Positions 17,464 through 25,654 of a DNA stretch of 64,000 bases are shown piece after piece (the stretch's first letter is position 1; each line of letters begins with the position of its first letter). This stretch comes from Candidatus Merdivicinus intestinigallinarum. GTDB lineage: Bacteria > Bacillota > Clostridia > Oscillospirales > Ruminococcaceae. The stretch lies in the NCBI GenBank assembly GCA_018713335.1, contig DVOW01000043.1, positions 26,210 to 90,209 on the forward strand, read 5' to 3'. Made by a program: the position numbers and the translations under genes. A model generated the notes under the pieces. It did no database searches and was not told the origin of the DNA. It saw only the letters and a program-made list of their open reading frames with translations.

Positions 17464-17509
17464 GGTATTCTAAATAATTTCTAGGTATTTTTTATCCATC
17501 TGAAATACC
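17464..17509. promoter_or_regulatory. Three evenly spaced GGTATT half-sites, candidate activator operator
   Basis: GGTATT at 17464-17469 and 17484-17489, and its inverse AATACC at 17504-17509, start exactly 20 nt apart. The first lies two bases upstream of the -35 hexamer. This is the geometry of AraC-type activators at catabolic promoters. No regulator gene adjoins. Confidence 0.5.
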
Positions 17510-17607
17510 CCGCCTTTATTTTCTTAAAATCCATTCCAGACGGTATATCCAGCCAAAAAGTGCCGATACTTTGGTTGCAGGATTCTCAGATTCAGGAGGT
17601 ATCGATT

Positions 17608-17829
17608 ATGAACAATAAAAACGGATTTGTGATTACCCACCGGGACTATGTTCTCAGCGGCTGGCTCAATTCAACAGAGCTTGTCCGGGATTACCAGGCT
17701 TACGCCCAGGAAATCGGAAGCGAGGACAAGGCCCTGGCGCAGTGCTTTGCGGAATATGCGGAAACCGAAGCGGAGCACGCAGCCAAATTCCGCCAGCTCC
17801 TGCTGAACTATGAACAGAAAAAAATGTAG
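17608..17829 (+). CDS. Small acidic helical protein, function unknown (73 aa)
   Basis: 73 residues from ATG 17608 after a strong AGGAGGT. Not recognised. The second half (GSEDKALAQCFAEYAETEAE then HAAKFRQLLLNYEQKKM) should form an amphipathic helical hairpin, and the spacing of Glu and His (AETEAEH) recalls one half of a ferritin/rubrerythrin-like bundle; that is suggestion only. No signal peptide or membrane segment. It stands alone with its own terminator. Confidence 0.7.
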   Translation: MNNKNGFVITHRDYVLSGWLNSTELVRDYQAYAQEIGSEDKALAQCFAEYAETEAEHAAKFRQLLLNYEQKKM

Positions 17830-17830
17830 C

Positions 17831-17869
17831 GGAAACGTCCCGTCTGACTCTCAGGCGGGGCGTTTCCTT
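17831..17869 (+). terminator. Intrinsic terminator after the 73-aa gene
   Basis: GGAAACG...CGTTTCC stem with an inner CCCG/CGGG-type continuation, followed by TTATT. Confidence 0.75.
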
Positions 17870-17895
17870 ATTCCCCTGCTTGTTCACAATTTGGA

Positions 17896-17924
17896 AAACA
17901 AATTTCGTTTGTTTATGTTATAAT
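17896..17924 (+). promoter_or_regulatory. Promoter with overlapping inverted repeat upstream of the sulfatase
   Basis: TATAAT at 17919-17924 with no good -35. The place of the -35 is taken by AAACAAA-TTTCG-TTTGTTT (17896-17914), a 7-bp inverted repeat that looks like an operator. Confidence 0.5.
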
Positions 17925-18022
17925 AATGAAGACATCAGCCACGCGGGAAGGTTTTTTTCCAATAATTGGGGCCGGTATATAACGGCTGCTTCCCGCTTTC
18001 AAGGAAAGGGAGTATTCAATCC

Positions 18023-19483
18023 ATGAGCAATCCAAACGTAATTCTACTGCTGGCAGACGACCTGGGCTACGGCGACCTGTCCTGCTACGGCGGCGTAGGC
18101 GCGCAGACGCCTCATATCGACGCGCTGCTGGAGCACGGCGTCCGCTTTGCCGACGGCTATTCCACCTCGGCGGTCTGCACCCCCGCGCGTTACAGCATTT
18201 TAGCTGGGGAATACCCTTTCCGCAACCCGGACACCCACATTCTGCCGGGGGACGCCCCCTGCATCATCGGCAAGGAACAGGGTACCCTGCCGAAAATTTT
18301 TCAGAAGGCAGGCTACCGCACAGCGGCCATCGGCAAATGGCACCTTGGCCTTGGCAGCGGCGATTTGGACTGGAACAAGCCCATCAGCCACACGCCCAAC
18401 GACATCGGGTTCGATTATTCCTACATCTTCCCGGCCACCAACGACCGGGTCCCCTGCGTCTATGTGAAAAACCGCCTGGTGGAGAATCTGGACGAAAACG
18501 ACCCCATCGAGGTTTCTTATGACGCGGAATGCCCCTTTGAAGACATCGCCACTTCGGAACGGAACCCGGAGCTGCTGCGGATGAAGCATTCCAACGGCCA
18601 CAACAACAGCATTATCAACGGCGTGGGCCGTATCGGGTATATGCGCGGCGGCCAAAAGGCGGTCTGGCGGGACGAGGATTTGACGGAGCGATTCCTCTCT
18701 GAAGCGGAACATTTTATTAAAGAAGACCCGGAAAAGCCCTTCTTCCTTTACTATGCCCTGCACCAGCCCCATGTGCCCCGGGTCCCGAATCCCAAATTCG
18801 CGGGGAAAAGCGGCCTTGGCCCCAGAGGGGACGTCATTATGGAAATGGATCACTGCGTCGGGGAGCTGACTGCTTTCCTGGAAAAAGAGGGGCTGCTGGA
18901 CAACACCATCCTCCTGTTTACCAGCGACAACGGACCTGTGCTGGATGACGGCTACATGGACGATGCGGAACGCTTCAACACAATGGCCCAGCACCGGCCC
19001 GCGGGCCCTCTCCGGGGCGGAAAATACAGCAAATTTGAAGGCGGCGCCCGAATCCCGCTGATCGTTTCCTGGAAGTCCCACATCCGTCCCGCCGTTTCCC
19101 ATGCCCTGGTGAGCCAGGTGGATTTTGCCGCCTCCTTTGCCTCCATGCTGGGGGTGGACCTGGGCGATTGGGCGCCGGACAGCCAGGACCATCTGGACGC
19201 TTTCTTAGGCGGATCCATTGAGGGCCGGGAGGAAATTTTCGCGGAAGCCGCCAACAAGAGCCATTTCCTGCGGCGGGGCAAATGGACATATATGCAGCCC
19301 TCGGACGGCCCGGCCCATGATTTTACCACTAACATTGAACTGGGAAATTCCCGGGATCATCAGCTTTACAACATGGAGTATGATGCGGGCCAGCGGGTAA
19401 ACGTTGCGGAGATCCACCCGGACCTGGTAGAAAAGATGTCCCGCCGCATTGAGGAGATCAAGGCTTCCGCGCGCACCCGGTAG
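18023..19483 (+). CDS. Sulfatase, formylglycine (Cys) type
   Basis: 486 residues from ATG 18023 after AAGGAAAGGGAG. It hydrolyses sulfate esters, probably on glycans. Metal-binding N-terminus NVILLLADDLGYGDLSCYG, activation motif CTPAR in SAVCTPARYSILAG (Cys converted to formylglycine), and GKWHLG are all present. The Cys form needs an anaerobic sulfatase-maturating enzyme (radical SAM), which is not in the window. No signal peptide, so probably cytoplasmic. A small two-cluster ferredoxin gene follows, which could be a redox partner for a maturase, but that is speculation. Confidence 0.9.
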   Translation: MSNPNVILLLADDLGYGDLSCYGGVGAQTPHIDALLEHGVRFADGYSTSAVCTPARYSILAGEYPFRNPDTHILPGDAPCIIGKEQGTLPKIFQKAGYRTAAIGKWHLGLGSGDLDWNKPISHTPNDIGFDYSYIFPATNDRVPCVYVKNRLVENLDENDPIEVSYDAECPFEDIATSERNPELLRMKHSNGHNNSIINGVGRIGYMRGGQKAVWRDEDLTERFLSEAEHFIKEDPEKPFFLYYALHQPHVPRVPNPKFAGKSGLGPRGDVIMEMDHCVGELTAFLEKEGLLDNTILLFTSDNGPVLDDGYMDDAERFNTMAQHRPAGPLRGGKYSKFEGGARIPLIVSWKSHIRPAVSHALVSQVDFAASFASMLGVDLGDWAPDSQDHLDAFLGGSIEGREEIFAEAANKSHFLRRGKWTYMQPSDGPAHDFTTNIELGNSRDHQLYNMEYDAGQRVNVAEIHPDLVEKMSRRIEEIKASARTR

Positions 19484-19594
19484 CTGTTTGGCGGTACTGT
19501 TCTTTTGAAAAAATGTACCAAAAATCGTCAGGCTGTGCAAGAAAAGTTCCCCTTTATCTGCTATCATTGTAATCAAGAAAAGAGGCGTATGATT

Positions 19595-19834
19595 ATGGCA
19601 AAAAACTGGTATCCTATGATTGATGAAGCCCTTTGCGCTCAGTGCGGCAAATGCGTGGAGCTGTGCACCAAAAACCGTCATTTTGCTTATGACGCGGAAC
19701 AGGCTCCCCGTCCTTTTGTGAGCCGCCCGGAAAATTGTGTGGACCACTGCCACGGCTGCGGCAATCTGTGTCCCCGCGGCGCTATCACCTATTTTGGGGA
19801 CGACACCGGCTGGACGCCGCCCCACCGCGGATAG
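19595..19834 (+). CDS. Two-cluster 4Fe-4S ferredoxin-like protein
   Basis: 79 residues from ATG 19595; GAGG lies 9 nt before it. Two cysteine clusters: CAQCGKCVELC (about 12-22) and CVDHCHGCGNLCP (about 47-59). The second has an extra Cys, so ligands are not fully standard. It is probably an electron carrier or an iron-sulfur protein of unknown partner. It lies 111 nt after the sulfatase on the same strand. Longer frame starts upstream are unlikely because they lack a binding site. Confidence 0.75.
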   Translation: MAKNWYPMIDEALCAQCGKCVELCTKNRHFAYDAEQAPRPFVSRPENCVDHCHGCGNLCPRGAITYFGDDTGWTPPHRG

Positions 19835-19850
19835 AATGACAGTCATCGAA

Positions 19851-19882
19851 AAAGGCAGGCGCATCATCATGCGTCTGCCTTT
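19851..19882. terminator. Bidirectional terminator
   Basis: AAAGGCAGGCGCAT...ATGCGTCTGCCTTT, about 13 bp with one G-T mismatch, between the converging ferredoxin and NERD genes. Confidence 0.8.
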
Positions 19883-19911
19883 CCATTTGCATACATTGTT
19901 TGCCGGACACA

Positions 19912-20532
19912 TTACTGGCCGCTTTTCTGGGAAGCGTCCAGCAGGACCTGCGCCACGCGCTCCACGTCCACATTGCCGTCCGCGGAGTATTTCTCCCGTT
20001 TGAGGAGCTTTTTAAAGCTCTTGAAGCCCATGACCGGCAGCCCGCGCTCCGTGTTCAGGACCGCTTTGGGGCTGGTGAAAACCACATAGTTTTCAATGGA
20101 CGTCTTGTAAATCTTATTGGCAGTCAGGACTTCCCGGACAGCTTCCAGGCAGGCCTGGCTGTGCAGGACCGGGTTCTCGAAGGAGCCGCGTTTTTCCTGC
20201 TCGTTCTTGGTAACGACCCGCACCCACTTTTTATCCCAGCCGGTGCCGTAGATATTGCCGGCGGAATTTTTTTCCGTAACGATCATGACCCCAAAAAAAC
20301 CGATGAGGATATGTCCCACCTGTACCGGGCCGTTTTTGCCGGGCAGGGTCAGGCCCCTCAACACCCGGAACCGCCGGATACCGGCGAAACGTGTCAATAT
20401 TTTGTGGATCTTACGCTCTCCGTCCACTCCCTTTTTCCGGTAATACCACTTCATGATCCCGGAAATCGCGCCAAGGATCACAGCAATCCCCAGCGCCGCA
20501 ATTCCAATGATGATCCACTGCTGCTCTGTCAT
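19912..20532 (-). CDS. Membrane-anchored NERD-domain protein
   Basis: 206 residues. An N-terminal hydrophobic helix (about 6-27) is followed by a nuclease-related (NERD) domain: GVDGERKIHKILTRF, then GHILIGFFGVMIVTEKNSAG, where a glutamate-x-lysine pair (TEKN) marks the PD-(D/E)XK-like core. The canonical QIDHI motif is replaced by VQVGHI, losing the Asp, so nuclease activity is doubtful. Start ATG 20532 follows AGGAGG. It stands alone and faces the ferredoxin terminator. Confidence 0.75.
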   Translation of the reverse strand: MTEQQWIIIGIAALGIAVILGAISGIMKWYYRKKGVDGERKIHKILTRFAGIRRFRVLRGLTLPGKNGPVQVGHILIGFFGVMIVTEKNSAGNIYGTGWDKKWVRVVTKNEQEKRGSFENPVLHSQACLEAVREVLTANKIYKTSIENYVVFTSPKAVLNTERGLPVMGFKSFKKLLKREKYSADGNVDVERVAQVLLDASQKSGQ

Positions 20533-20662
20533 AAAAATCCTCCTGTTTCGATATTGTCATACAATTCTATCATACCACAAATGAATAAAAATGAAAATAG
20601 TTTCCATACTATTATCGGCGCGCAAAATGTAAATAAACTCTGAAATCCAAAGGAGGATCATT

Positions 20663-20875
20663 ATGCTGGATCGAATTGCATTGGCGTTGGTCATTATCGG
20701 TGGCCTAAACTGGGGTTCCATCGGGATCTTCGGTTTTGACTTTGTCGGCGCGATTTTCGGCGGCCAGGATGCGGTATTCAGCCGGATCATCTTTGCGCTG
20801 GTGGGCATTGCCGCCCTGTGGTGCATCTCGTTCTTCTTCAAGCGCAACGATGTTTTGGATCACAGCCACGACTAG
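20663..20875 (+). CDS. DUF378 family membrane protein
   Basis: 70 residues, strong AAAGGAGG. The sequence MLDRIALALVIIGGLNWGSI is characteristic of DUF378 proteins, small two-helix membrane proteins common in Firmicutes and of unknown function. The second helix is about 40-60 and the C-terminus is charged with histidines (DHSHD). Followed by its own terminator. Confidence 0.85.
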   Translation: MLDRIALALVIIGGLNWGSIGIFGFDFVGAIFGGQDAVFSRIIFALVGIAALWCISFFFKRNDVLDHSHD

Positions 20876-20901
20876 TATCCCCTGGCGCGGCGCTGTACGG
20901 A

Positions 20902-20935
20902 AACATCCGGGACTGCCAAGGCCCCGGATGTTTTT
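20902..20935 (+). terminator. Intrinsic terminator after DUF378
   Basis: ACATCCGGG...CCCGGATGT stem with a T5 tail. Confidence 0.8.
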
Positions 20936-20967
20936 GCGTCTTGTGCGGTATTTTTCATAAAAAACTC

Positions 20968-20996
20968 TTTACATTCCGGCCGTTTTGCGGTATCAT
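20968..20996 (+). promoter_or_regulatory. Promoter of the VOC-protein gene
   Basis: TTTACA (20968-20973), 17-nt spacer, TATCAT (20991-20996), about 25 nt before the ribosome binding site. Confidence 0.7.
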
Positions 20997-21026
20997 GTAA
21001 GAAACCGGACACGGAAGGAGATTTTT

Positions 21027-21440
21027 ATGGAAAATACTGTCATCAAAGGCGCCGGGTTCCACCACATTGCCTTATACGCTTCGGATTTCGACAAGACCAT
21101 GGAATTTTACCTGAAGGGTTTAGGCTGCGGATACATCCGCGGCTGGGGCGAAGGGGACGGCCGGGCCGCCATGATTGATTTCGGCGGCGGGAACCTGATC
21201 GAAGTTTTCGCAAAGGGTTCCAAGGAAGAACAGCAGAACGCCCGGTTCATCCATCTGGCCATTGCCACCACCGACCCGGACGGGGCCTATGAGGCGGCGC
21301 TAAAGGCTGGCGCAAAGCCTGTAGATCCGCCTAAAGACGTCACCATCCAGGCGGAAGATGAGCTTCCCGTCCGGATCGCCTTTGTCAAAGGCCCGGACGA
21401 TGAGATCCTGGAATTCTTCTGCGACAAGTCCAAAAACTAA
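21027..21440 (+). CDS. VOC-superfamily (glyoxalase/bleomycin-resistance-like) protein
   Basis: 137 residues from ATG 21027 after AAGGAG. Paired beta-alpha-beta-beta-beta modules with the likely metal ligands His (FHHIALY), Glu (NLIEVF), His (FIHLAIA) and Glu (EILEFF), the arrangement of glyoxalase I. This makes metal-dependent lyase or isomerase activity plausible, but the substrate is not evident. Monocistronic, with its own promoter and terminator. Confidence 0.82.
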   Translation: MENTVIKGAGFHHIALYASDFDKTMEFYLKGLGCGYIRGWGEGDGRAAMIDFGGGNLIEVFAKGSKEEQQNARFIHLAIATTDPDGAYEAALKAGAKPVDPPKDVTIQAEDELPVRIAFVKGPDDEILEFFCDKSKN

Positions 21441-21449
21441 CGGGAAGCA

Positions 21450-21482
21450 CCCCGGCGCTCTCAGCCAGCGCCGGGGTTTTGC
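21450..21482 (+). terminator. Intrinsic terminator after the VOC gene
   Basis: 10-bp stem CCCCGGCGCT/AGCGCCGGGG with a TTTTGCTTT tail. Confidence 0.85.
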
Positions 21483-21603
21483 TTTGCTTCCGGGAGAAAA
21501 CAGGACGCATCCTCCTTTTGGGAAGTGGTTCCCTGATTTTGTGGCGGCTGTTTTGCCAGCGGCATAGCATGGTATGGGAATTCCCTAAAGGAGGAAATTG
21601 ATT

Positions 21604-22983
21604 ATGGGCATTACAAACTCAAACAAAGTTGCAGACGTCCAGAGCGTCAGCTGCGGCGGCACCTTCCAGGTGTCCATTGGCCTGACAGCCGCTCCGGACA
21701 TCGTCACAAACCCCACCGATATTGTCCTGGTCCTGGACCGTTCCGGCAGCATGGCCGGCGAGCCGCTGGCCAACCTGAAGCTGGGCGCCAAAGCCTTTAT
21801 CGACATTATCGAGGAAAACACCGACGGCGTAAAAGACGGCGTCATCGGCTCCGGCAGCCGCATGGCAATCGTCAGCTTCGCCACCACCGCTACCGCCGAC
21901 ACCCAGCTCATCACTTCGGTATTCGACCTGAAGACCGCGGTCGACAACCTGATCGCCGGCGGCTCCACCAACCACGGCGACGCCTTCACCAAGGCCATCC
22001 AGCTCTTTGATCCCCAGTCCAGCAACGCCAAGGTCATTGTCATTTTCACAGACGGCAACACCACCACCGGCGTTCCCCCCGCGCCCATTGCGGCGGCGGC
22101 CCGGGCCATGGGCATCACCATCTACTGCATTGGCCTGGTAGGCTCCGACGGCGTGGATGTCAGCGTCTTAAACGACTGGGCCACCCCGCCCGCCGTTTCT
22201 CACGTTTCCATTGCTCCCACAGCTGCGGAGCTGGTGGCCCTCTTTGAGGAACTGGCCGCCAATATCACCAACCCCGGCGCAACCAATATCGTCATCAACG
22301 AGGTTCTGTCACAGGGCTTCGCCATTGACAACCTGATTCCCCCCGCCATTGGGACCGCCACCATGCTGGACTCCCGGACTATCCAGTGGACCATTCCCGA
22401 GTTGGGCATGACCGCCAGCGAATCCGCCGTCCTGGAGTTTGTCGTGCGGGATGTATCCCAGATCCCCGGCATCCGGCAGATCAACGAATCCATCAGCTTT
22501 ACCGACGACGCCGGCAACATCGTCATCTTCCCCAGCCCCACCATTTCTGTGGTATGCGGGCCGGTGGTGACGGAGCCGTGTCCGGAACCGGTAACCCTGT
22601 CGGTGGAAGGCTGCTCCGACGCCATTGTAGTGGATATGGGCGACACCTTCTTAGAGTCCCTGGGCCGTATTATCCAGATGGATGTAACGATCCGCAGCGT
22701 CTGCCCCGGCAAACGGGTCGCTTTGGGCGTCATCCTCACGGAAGTAGATCAAAACGGCACGGAATATCAGCGGGGCATGAAGACTTTGACAATCCCCGCC
22801 CACAATTCCCCGTCCTGCCGGGACGTGTTAGTTAAGTGCATCAAATTCGTGCTGCCTGAGGACTTGGATGTGTCCACGGAAGATCCCATGGCCATTTGCA
22901 GCACCAGGAACCTGAAAGCGCGGTTTATCGCCCACTATGTGGACACCGATTTCCGCTGCTGCGAATCTGTTGTTACCCTGTAA
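21604..22983 (+). CDS. VWA-domain protein with Cys-rich C-terminal domain
   Basis: 459 residues from ATG 21604 after AAAGGAGG. A von Willebrand factor A domain spans about 35-225: MIDAS motif LVLDRSGSM (DxSxS), a downstream Thr in GGSTNHGD and IFTDGN. After it comes a beta-rich DUF11-like region (about 230-320), then an unusual C-terminal part with repeated cysteines (VCGPVVTEPCPEP, VEGCSD, RSVCPG, SCRDVLVKC, FRCCES). There is no signal peptide or sortase motif, so a cytoplasmic or mother-cell role (for instance spore surface) is possible but not shown. The function is unknown. Confidence 0.82.
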   Translation: MGITNSNKVADVQSVSCGGTFQVSIGLTAAPDIVTNPTDIVLVLDRSGSMAGEPLANLKLGAKAFIDIIEENTDGVKDGVIGSGSRMAIVSFATTATADTQLITSVFDLKTAVDNLIAGGSTNHGDAFTKAIQLFDPQSSNAKVIVIFTDGNTTTGVPPAPIAAAARAMGITIYCIGLVGSDGVDVSVLNDWATPPAVSHVSIAPTAAELVALFEELAANITNPGATNIVINEVLSQGFAIDNLIPPAIGTATMLDSRTIQWTIPELGMTASESAVLEFVVRDVSQIPGIRQINESISFTDDAGNIVIFPSPTISVVCGPVVTEPCPEPVTLSVEGCSDAIVVDMGDTFLESLGRIIQMDVTIRSVCPGKRVALGVILTEVDQNGTEYQRGMKTLTIPAHNSPSCRDVLVKCIKFVLPEDLDVSTEDPMAICSTRNLKARFIAHYVDTDFRCCESVVTL

Positions 22984-23013
22984 CCCCTGCTGAAAGCCGC
23001 GCGGCGTAAAATT

Positions 23014-23044
23014 ACGGGAGGCTGGTCTTAGATCGACCTCCCGT
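23014..23044 (+). terminator. Hairpin after the VWA gene, possible weak terminator
   Basis: 8-bp stem ACGGGAGG/CCTCCCGT with a 15-nt loop, but no clear T run afterwards. Confidence 0.4.
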
Positions 23045-23137
23045 TGAGCTGTCCCCCAAAATAAAACTGCTACATCAATTTCCGGACGAACTCTGCCGGG
23101 CTCATACAAATAAACCGTAGAGAAAATGCCAGAAAAT

Positions 23138-23328
23138 TTTAGACCCGGATTTTGCAAACAAAATCCGGGCGCGGGAACAGCCGCGGCGAGCCTGCGGGCT
23201 CGCTTTTCTTTTTGATGGTTCGCGGCCTGGCCGCGAAGGGATAGGATTTCGCGCTCTGCGGAGCGCGATGGGGGCTTTGCCCCTCACCCCTACCACCTTT
23301 TGAAAAAGGTGGACGAAAACTTTTTACT
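23138..23328. repeat. Multi-hairpin intergenic element, copy A
   Basis: Gene-free region made of consecutive perfect hairpins: CCCGGATTTTG/CAAAATCCGGG (23144-23169), GCGAGCC/GGCTCGC (23186-23203), TTCGCGGC/GCCGCGAA (23219-23237), TCGCGCTC/GAGCGCGA (23249-23268), GGGGC/GCCCC (23271-23283) and CCACCTTT/AAAGGTGG (23293-23312), then ACGAAAACTTTTT. The same order recurs at 41793 and 49518 with changed stem sequences. The function is unknown; it may be a mobile palindromic element or a structured RNA. Confidence 0.75.
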
Positions 23329-23367
23329 TTCTCTTTCGAAAAAAATACATTTATTAAGAAGTTTCTG

Positions 23368-24267
23368 CTACATCTTACCGAACAAATCCCGGAACACGCT
23401 GTCCCGGTCAATGTAATTCACATACCGGATGAAGTGCCGGGTCAAATCGGCGCTGTAGGTCCATTCCGGCGTCAGAATCGGGCTGGGGATCAGGCCGCTT
23501 TGGAACCCTTTGCCGCCGCAGAGCCAGGCGATGGTGGAAATGTCCCAAATGACCCGGGACCAGTTCCCGTACTGCTCCATCTGCTCTGTGGTGATATCCA
23601 GCAGATACTGGCCCCACTTTCCTTTTCCGGAAAGATGTTCCCGCAGCTCCGGCAAGGTCACGATCAGGTGGCTCACCACCCCCATACAGGGCACTAAAAC
23701 CAGAGGGACGCCGCTGTCCAGCAAGACCCGGGAGGCATAAAAATCCTGGGCCATGTTGAACTCGTCTGTCAGGGGCATATGCAGGCCGTGGCCCCCCAGC
23801 CAGACCACCACGATTTTTTCCAGGATTTTCGGCTCCATTAAAATCGCCGAAGCGATATTGGTGGGCGCGCCGATAGCCGCTACATACAGGGGCTCCCCAT
23901 CGGGCATGGCAAGGGCGCGGGCAGCCAAATCCCGGGCCGCCGGAGAATCCACCGGGCTGTCCGGGGAATCCATCCATTTTTCCGAGCCTCGGAACACCGG
24001 ACGTTCCTCCCCCAGGATGGAGAGAATCTCCAAAATCTGCCGGTAGCTTTTTTCCATGCCGTCCTTTGGCCCTTCCGAACGGTCGTTGTGGAAAGGGGCG
24101 GCGTAAACGGCTTCCAGGCGGATTTCCGGCGAGCGCAGGGCGTACACCAGGGCGTAAGGGTCGTCCAGCTCGTTATAGGTGTCTGTATCCAGGACGACGC
24201 GGCAGCCGGGCTTGGGCGTTTGCAGACGGGATGCCAGAAATTCCGCAGGCAGTGGATCAAATTTCAT
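23368..24267 (-). CDS. Inosine/uridine-preferring nucleoside hydrolase family protein
   Basis: 299 residues; the ATG at 24267 is preferred because AAAGG lies 9 nt before it, whereas the ATG three codons earlier touches that site. The Ca2+-binding Asp cluster is [17 protein letters not shown], a variant of the family DTDxGxDD in which Tyr-Asn-Glu-Leu replaces the usual short spacer. It is predicted to split N-glycosidic bonds of nucleosides for salvage; the altered motif makes the substrate uncertain. It overlaps the dus-like gene by 11 nt. Confidence 0.8.
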   Translation of the reverse strand: MKFDPLPAEFLASRLQTPKPGCRVVLDTDTYNELDDPYALVYALRSPEIRLEAVYAAPFHNDRSEGPKDGMEKSYRQILEILSILGEERPVFRGSEKWMDSPDSPVDSPAARDLAARALAMPDGEPLYVAAIGAPTNIASAILMEPKILEKIVVVWLGGHGLHMPLTDEFNMAQDFYASRVLLDSGVPLVLVPCMGVVSHLIVTLPELREHLSGKGKWGQYLLDITTEQMEQYGNWSRVIWDISTIAWLCGGKGFQSGLIPSPILTPEWTYSADLTRHFIRYVNYIDRDSVFRDLFGKM

Positions 24268-25258
24268 GCTGTTCATCCTTTCTCAAAAGGGATTCCTCCC
24301 CTAAAGTATCGATCAGGGCGTCCAAATCGGCCAGAGTGCTTAAAGCGCCGCAGGCATTGCGGAACTTGGCCGCGCCGGGTATTCCTTTTATATAGTAGGC
24401 GGCGATTTTCCGGCTCTCCTTCATGCCGATGTATTCGCCTTTATATTCCACAATCAGGCGGATATGCCGCTTCATCACTGCCAGTTTATCCGTAAGCGCC
24501 GGCTTGGGAGGCAGGGTCCCGGTTTCCAAATACTGTTCGATTTCTCGGAACAAAAAGGGGTTGCCGTAACTTCCCCGGCCAATCATCACCAAATCGCAGC
24601 CGGTCTCCTCGTACATCCGCAGGGCGTCCTTGGCGGTGACAATATCGCCGTTGCCGATAACCGGGATGGAGACCGCTTCCTTGACGGCTTTGATAATGCT
24701 CCAGTCGGCGGAAGGCCGGTACATCTGGCTCCGGGTGCGGCCGTGGATGGTAATGGCGTCCGCGCCGGCCTCCTCCATAAGCTTGGCAAAGGGGACGGCG
24801 TTGACGGAGTTTTCGTCCCAGCCCTTGCGGAATTTCACAGTGACGGGCACCGGGCTCACCGCCTTCACCGCCCGGACGATTTCGGCGGCCAGTTCCGGGG
24901 TCTTCATCAGGGCGGAACCGGCCCCGCCCCCCACTACCTTGGGAACCGGACAGCCCATGTTGATGTCCAGGATGTCCGGCTGATATTTTAAGGCCACTTC
25001 CGCCGCTTTGGCCATATCGGAAGGGTCGCTGCCGAAAAGCTGAGAGGCGGCGGGCCGTTCTTTTTCCGAGATCTTCAAAAGCTCCTCGCTTTTCCGGTCG
25101 GAGAAGGTCAGGGCTTTGGCGGAGGTCAATTCCCCCACCACATAAGCCGCCCCGAATTCCTTGCAGATTTCCCGGTAAGCCCGGTCGGCCACCGACGCCA
25201 TAGGGGCCAGGGCAGCTGTTTTTTTGATGGTCACATTTCCAATTTGGATGGTTTTCAA
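24257..25258 (-). CDS. tRNA-dihydrouridine synthase (DusB-like)
   Basis: 333 residues from TTG 25258, which has AAAAAGGA about 9 nt before it and follows the stop of the preceding gene by one base. FMN-dependent reduction of uridines in tRNA D-loops. Seen: [40 protein letters not shown] with the catalytic Cys, [20 protein letters not shown] and [13 protein letters not shown]. These are the standard Dus signatures. The C-terminal helical RNA-binding domain is present. An ATG further upstream would lie inside the preceding gene. Confidence 0.92.
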   Translation of the reverse strand: MKTIQIGNVTIKKTAALAPMASVADRAYREICKEFGAAYVVGELTSAKALTFSDRKSEELLKISEKERPAASQLFGSDPSDMAKAAEVALKYQPDILDINMGCPVPKVVGGGAGSALMKTPELAAEIVRAVKAVSPVPVTVKFRKGWDENSVNAVPFAKLMEEAGADAITIHGRTRSQMYRPSADWSIIKAVKEAVSIPVIGNGDIVTAKDALRMYEETGCDLVMIGRGSYGNPFLFREIEQYLETGTLPPKPALTDKLAVMKRHIRLIVEYKGEYIGMKESRKIAAYYIKGIPGAAKFRNACGALSTLADLDALIDTLGEESLLRKDEQHEI

Positions 25259-25259
25259 A

Positions 25260-25475
25260 TCAATCGTCCTTTTTGAAGTATTCAATTCCCAGGATGACAA
25301 GGCCAAGCAGAACCAATAAAACGGAGAACCAAAATGGAAGCGTCATGCCAAACTCCTCAATGGTGTCTAACGAACTATTCGGATAAATCCGTTCATTCCC
25401 CGCAAAAAGCAGAATCGACAAAGTACCAACTGTTCCGGTGAGAAAAAGCAAACCGCCAATCACAACCCGTTTCAT
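25260..25475 (-). CDS. Small two-helix membrane protein (71 aa)
   Basis: 71 residues from ATG 25475, preceded by AGAGGGAG. Two hydrophobic segments (about 4-22 and 45-65) with a short extracytoplasmic loop and a charged C-terminus (GIEYFKKDD). Not recognised. It is immediately upstream of the dus-like gene (one base between stop and start), so the two are co-translated or at least co-transcribed. It is divergent from polA. Confidence 0.65.
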   Translation of the reverse strand: MKRVVIGGLLFLTGTVGTLSILLFAGNERIYPNSSLDTIEEFGMTLPFWFSVLLVLLGLVILGIEYFKKDD

Positions 25476-25512
25476 AAAGCTCCCTCTTTTCGCAAGAACC
25501 TTGTATCTTTCA

Positions 25513-25541
25513 TTGTATCCTGGAAAAAAATATGCTATAAT
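25513..25541 (+). promoter_or_regulatory. Promoter of the polA operon
   Basis: TTGTAT (25513-25518), 17-nt spacer, TATAAT (25536-25541), about 115 nt before polA. Confidence 0.7.
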
Positions 25542-25654
25542 GATATTTATCGTAAACAAATATCTATCATTGATACATATTATAAAGGAAATGAAAAATG
25601 CTGTCAAGGAATCCCCGGCGGCATTTTGTAAAAACTGCCAGAAAGGATTTTGCT

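Noticed and set aside
23138..23328. CRISPR array or tRNA cluster in the hairpin-rich intergenic DNA
   Set aside because: The palindromes are not evenly repeated with spacers, and no cloverleaf could be drawn.
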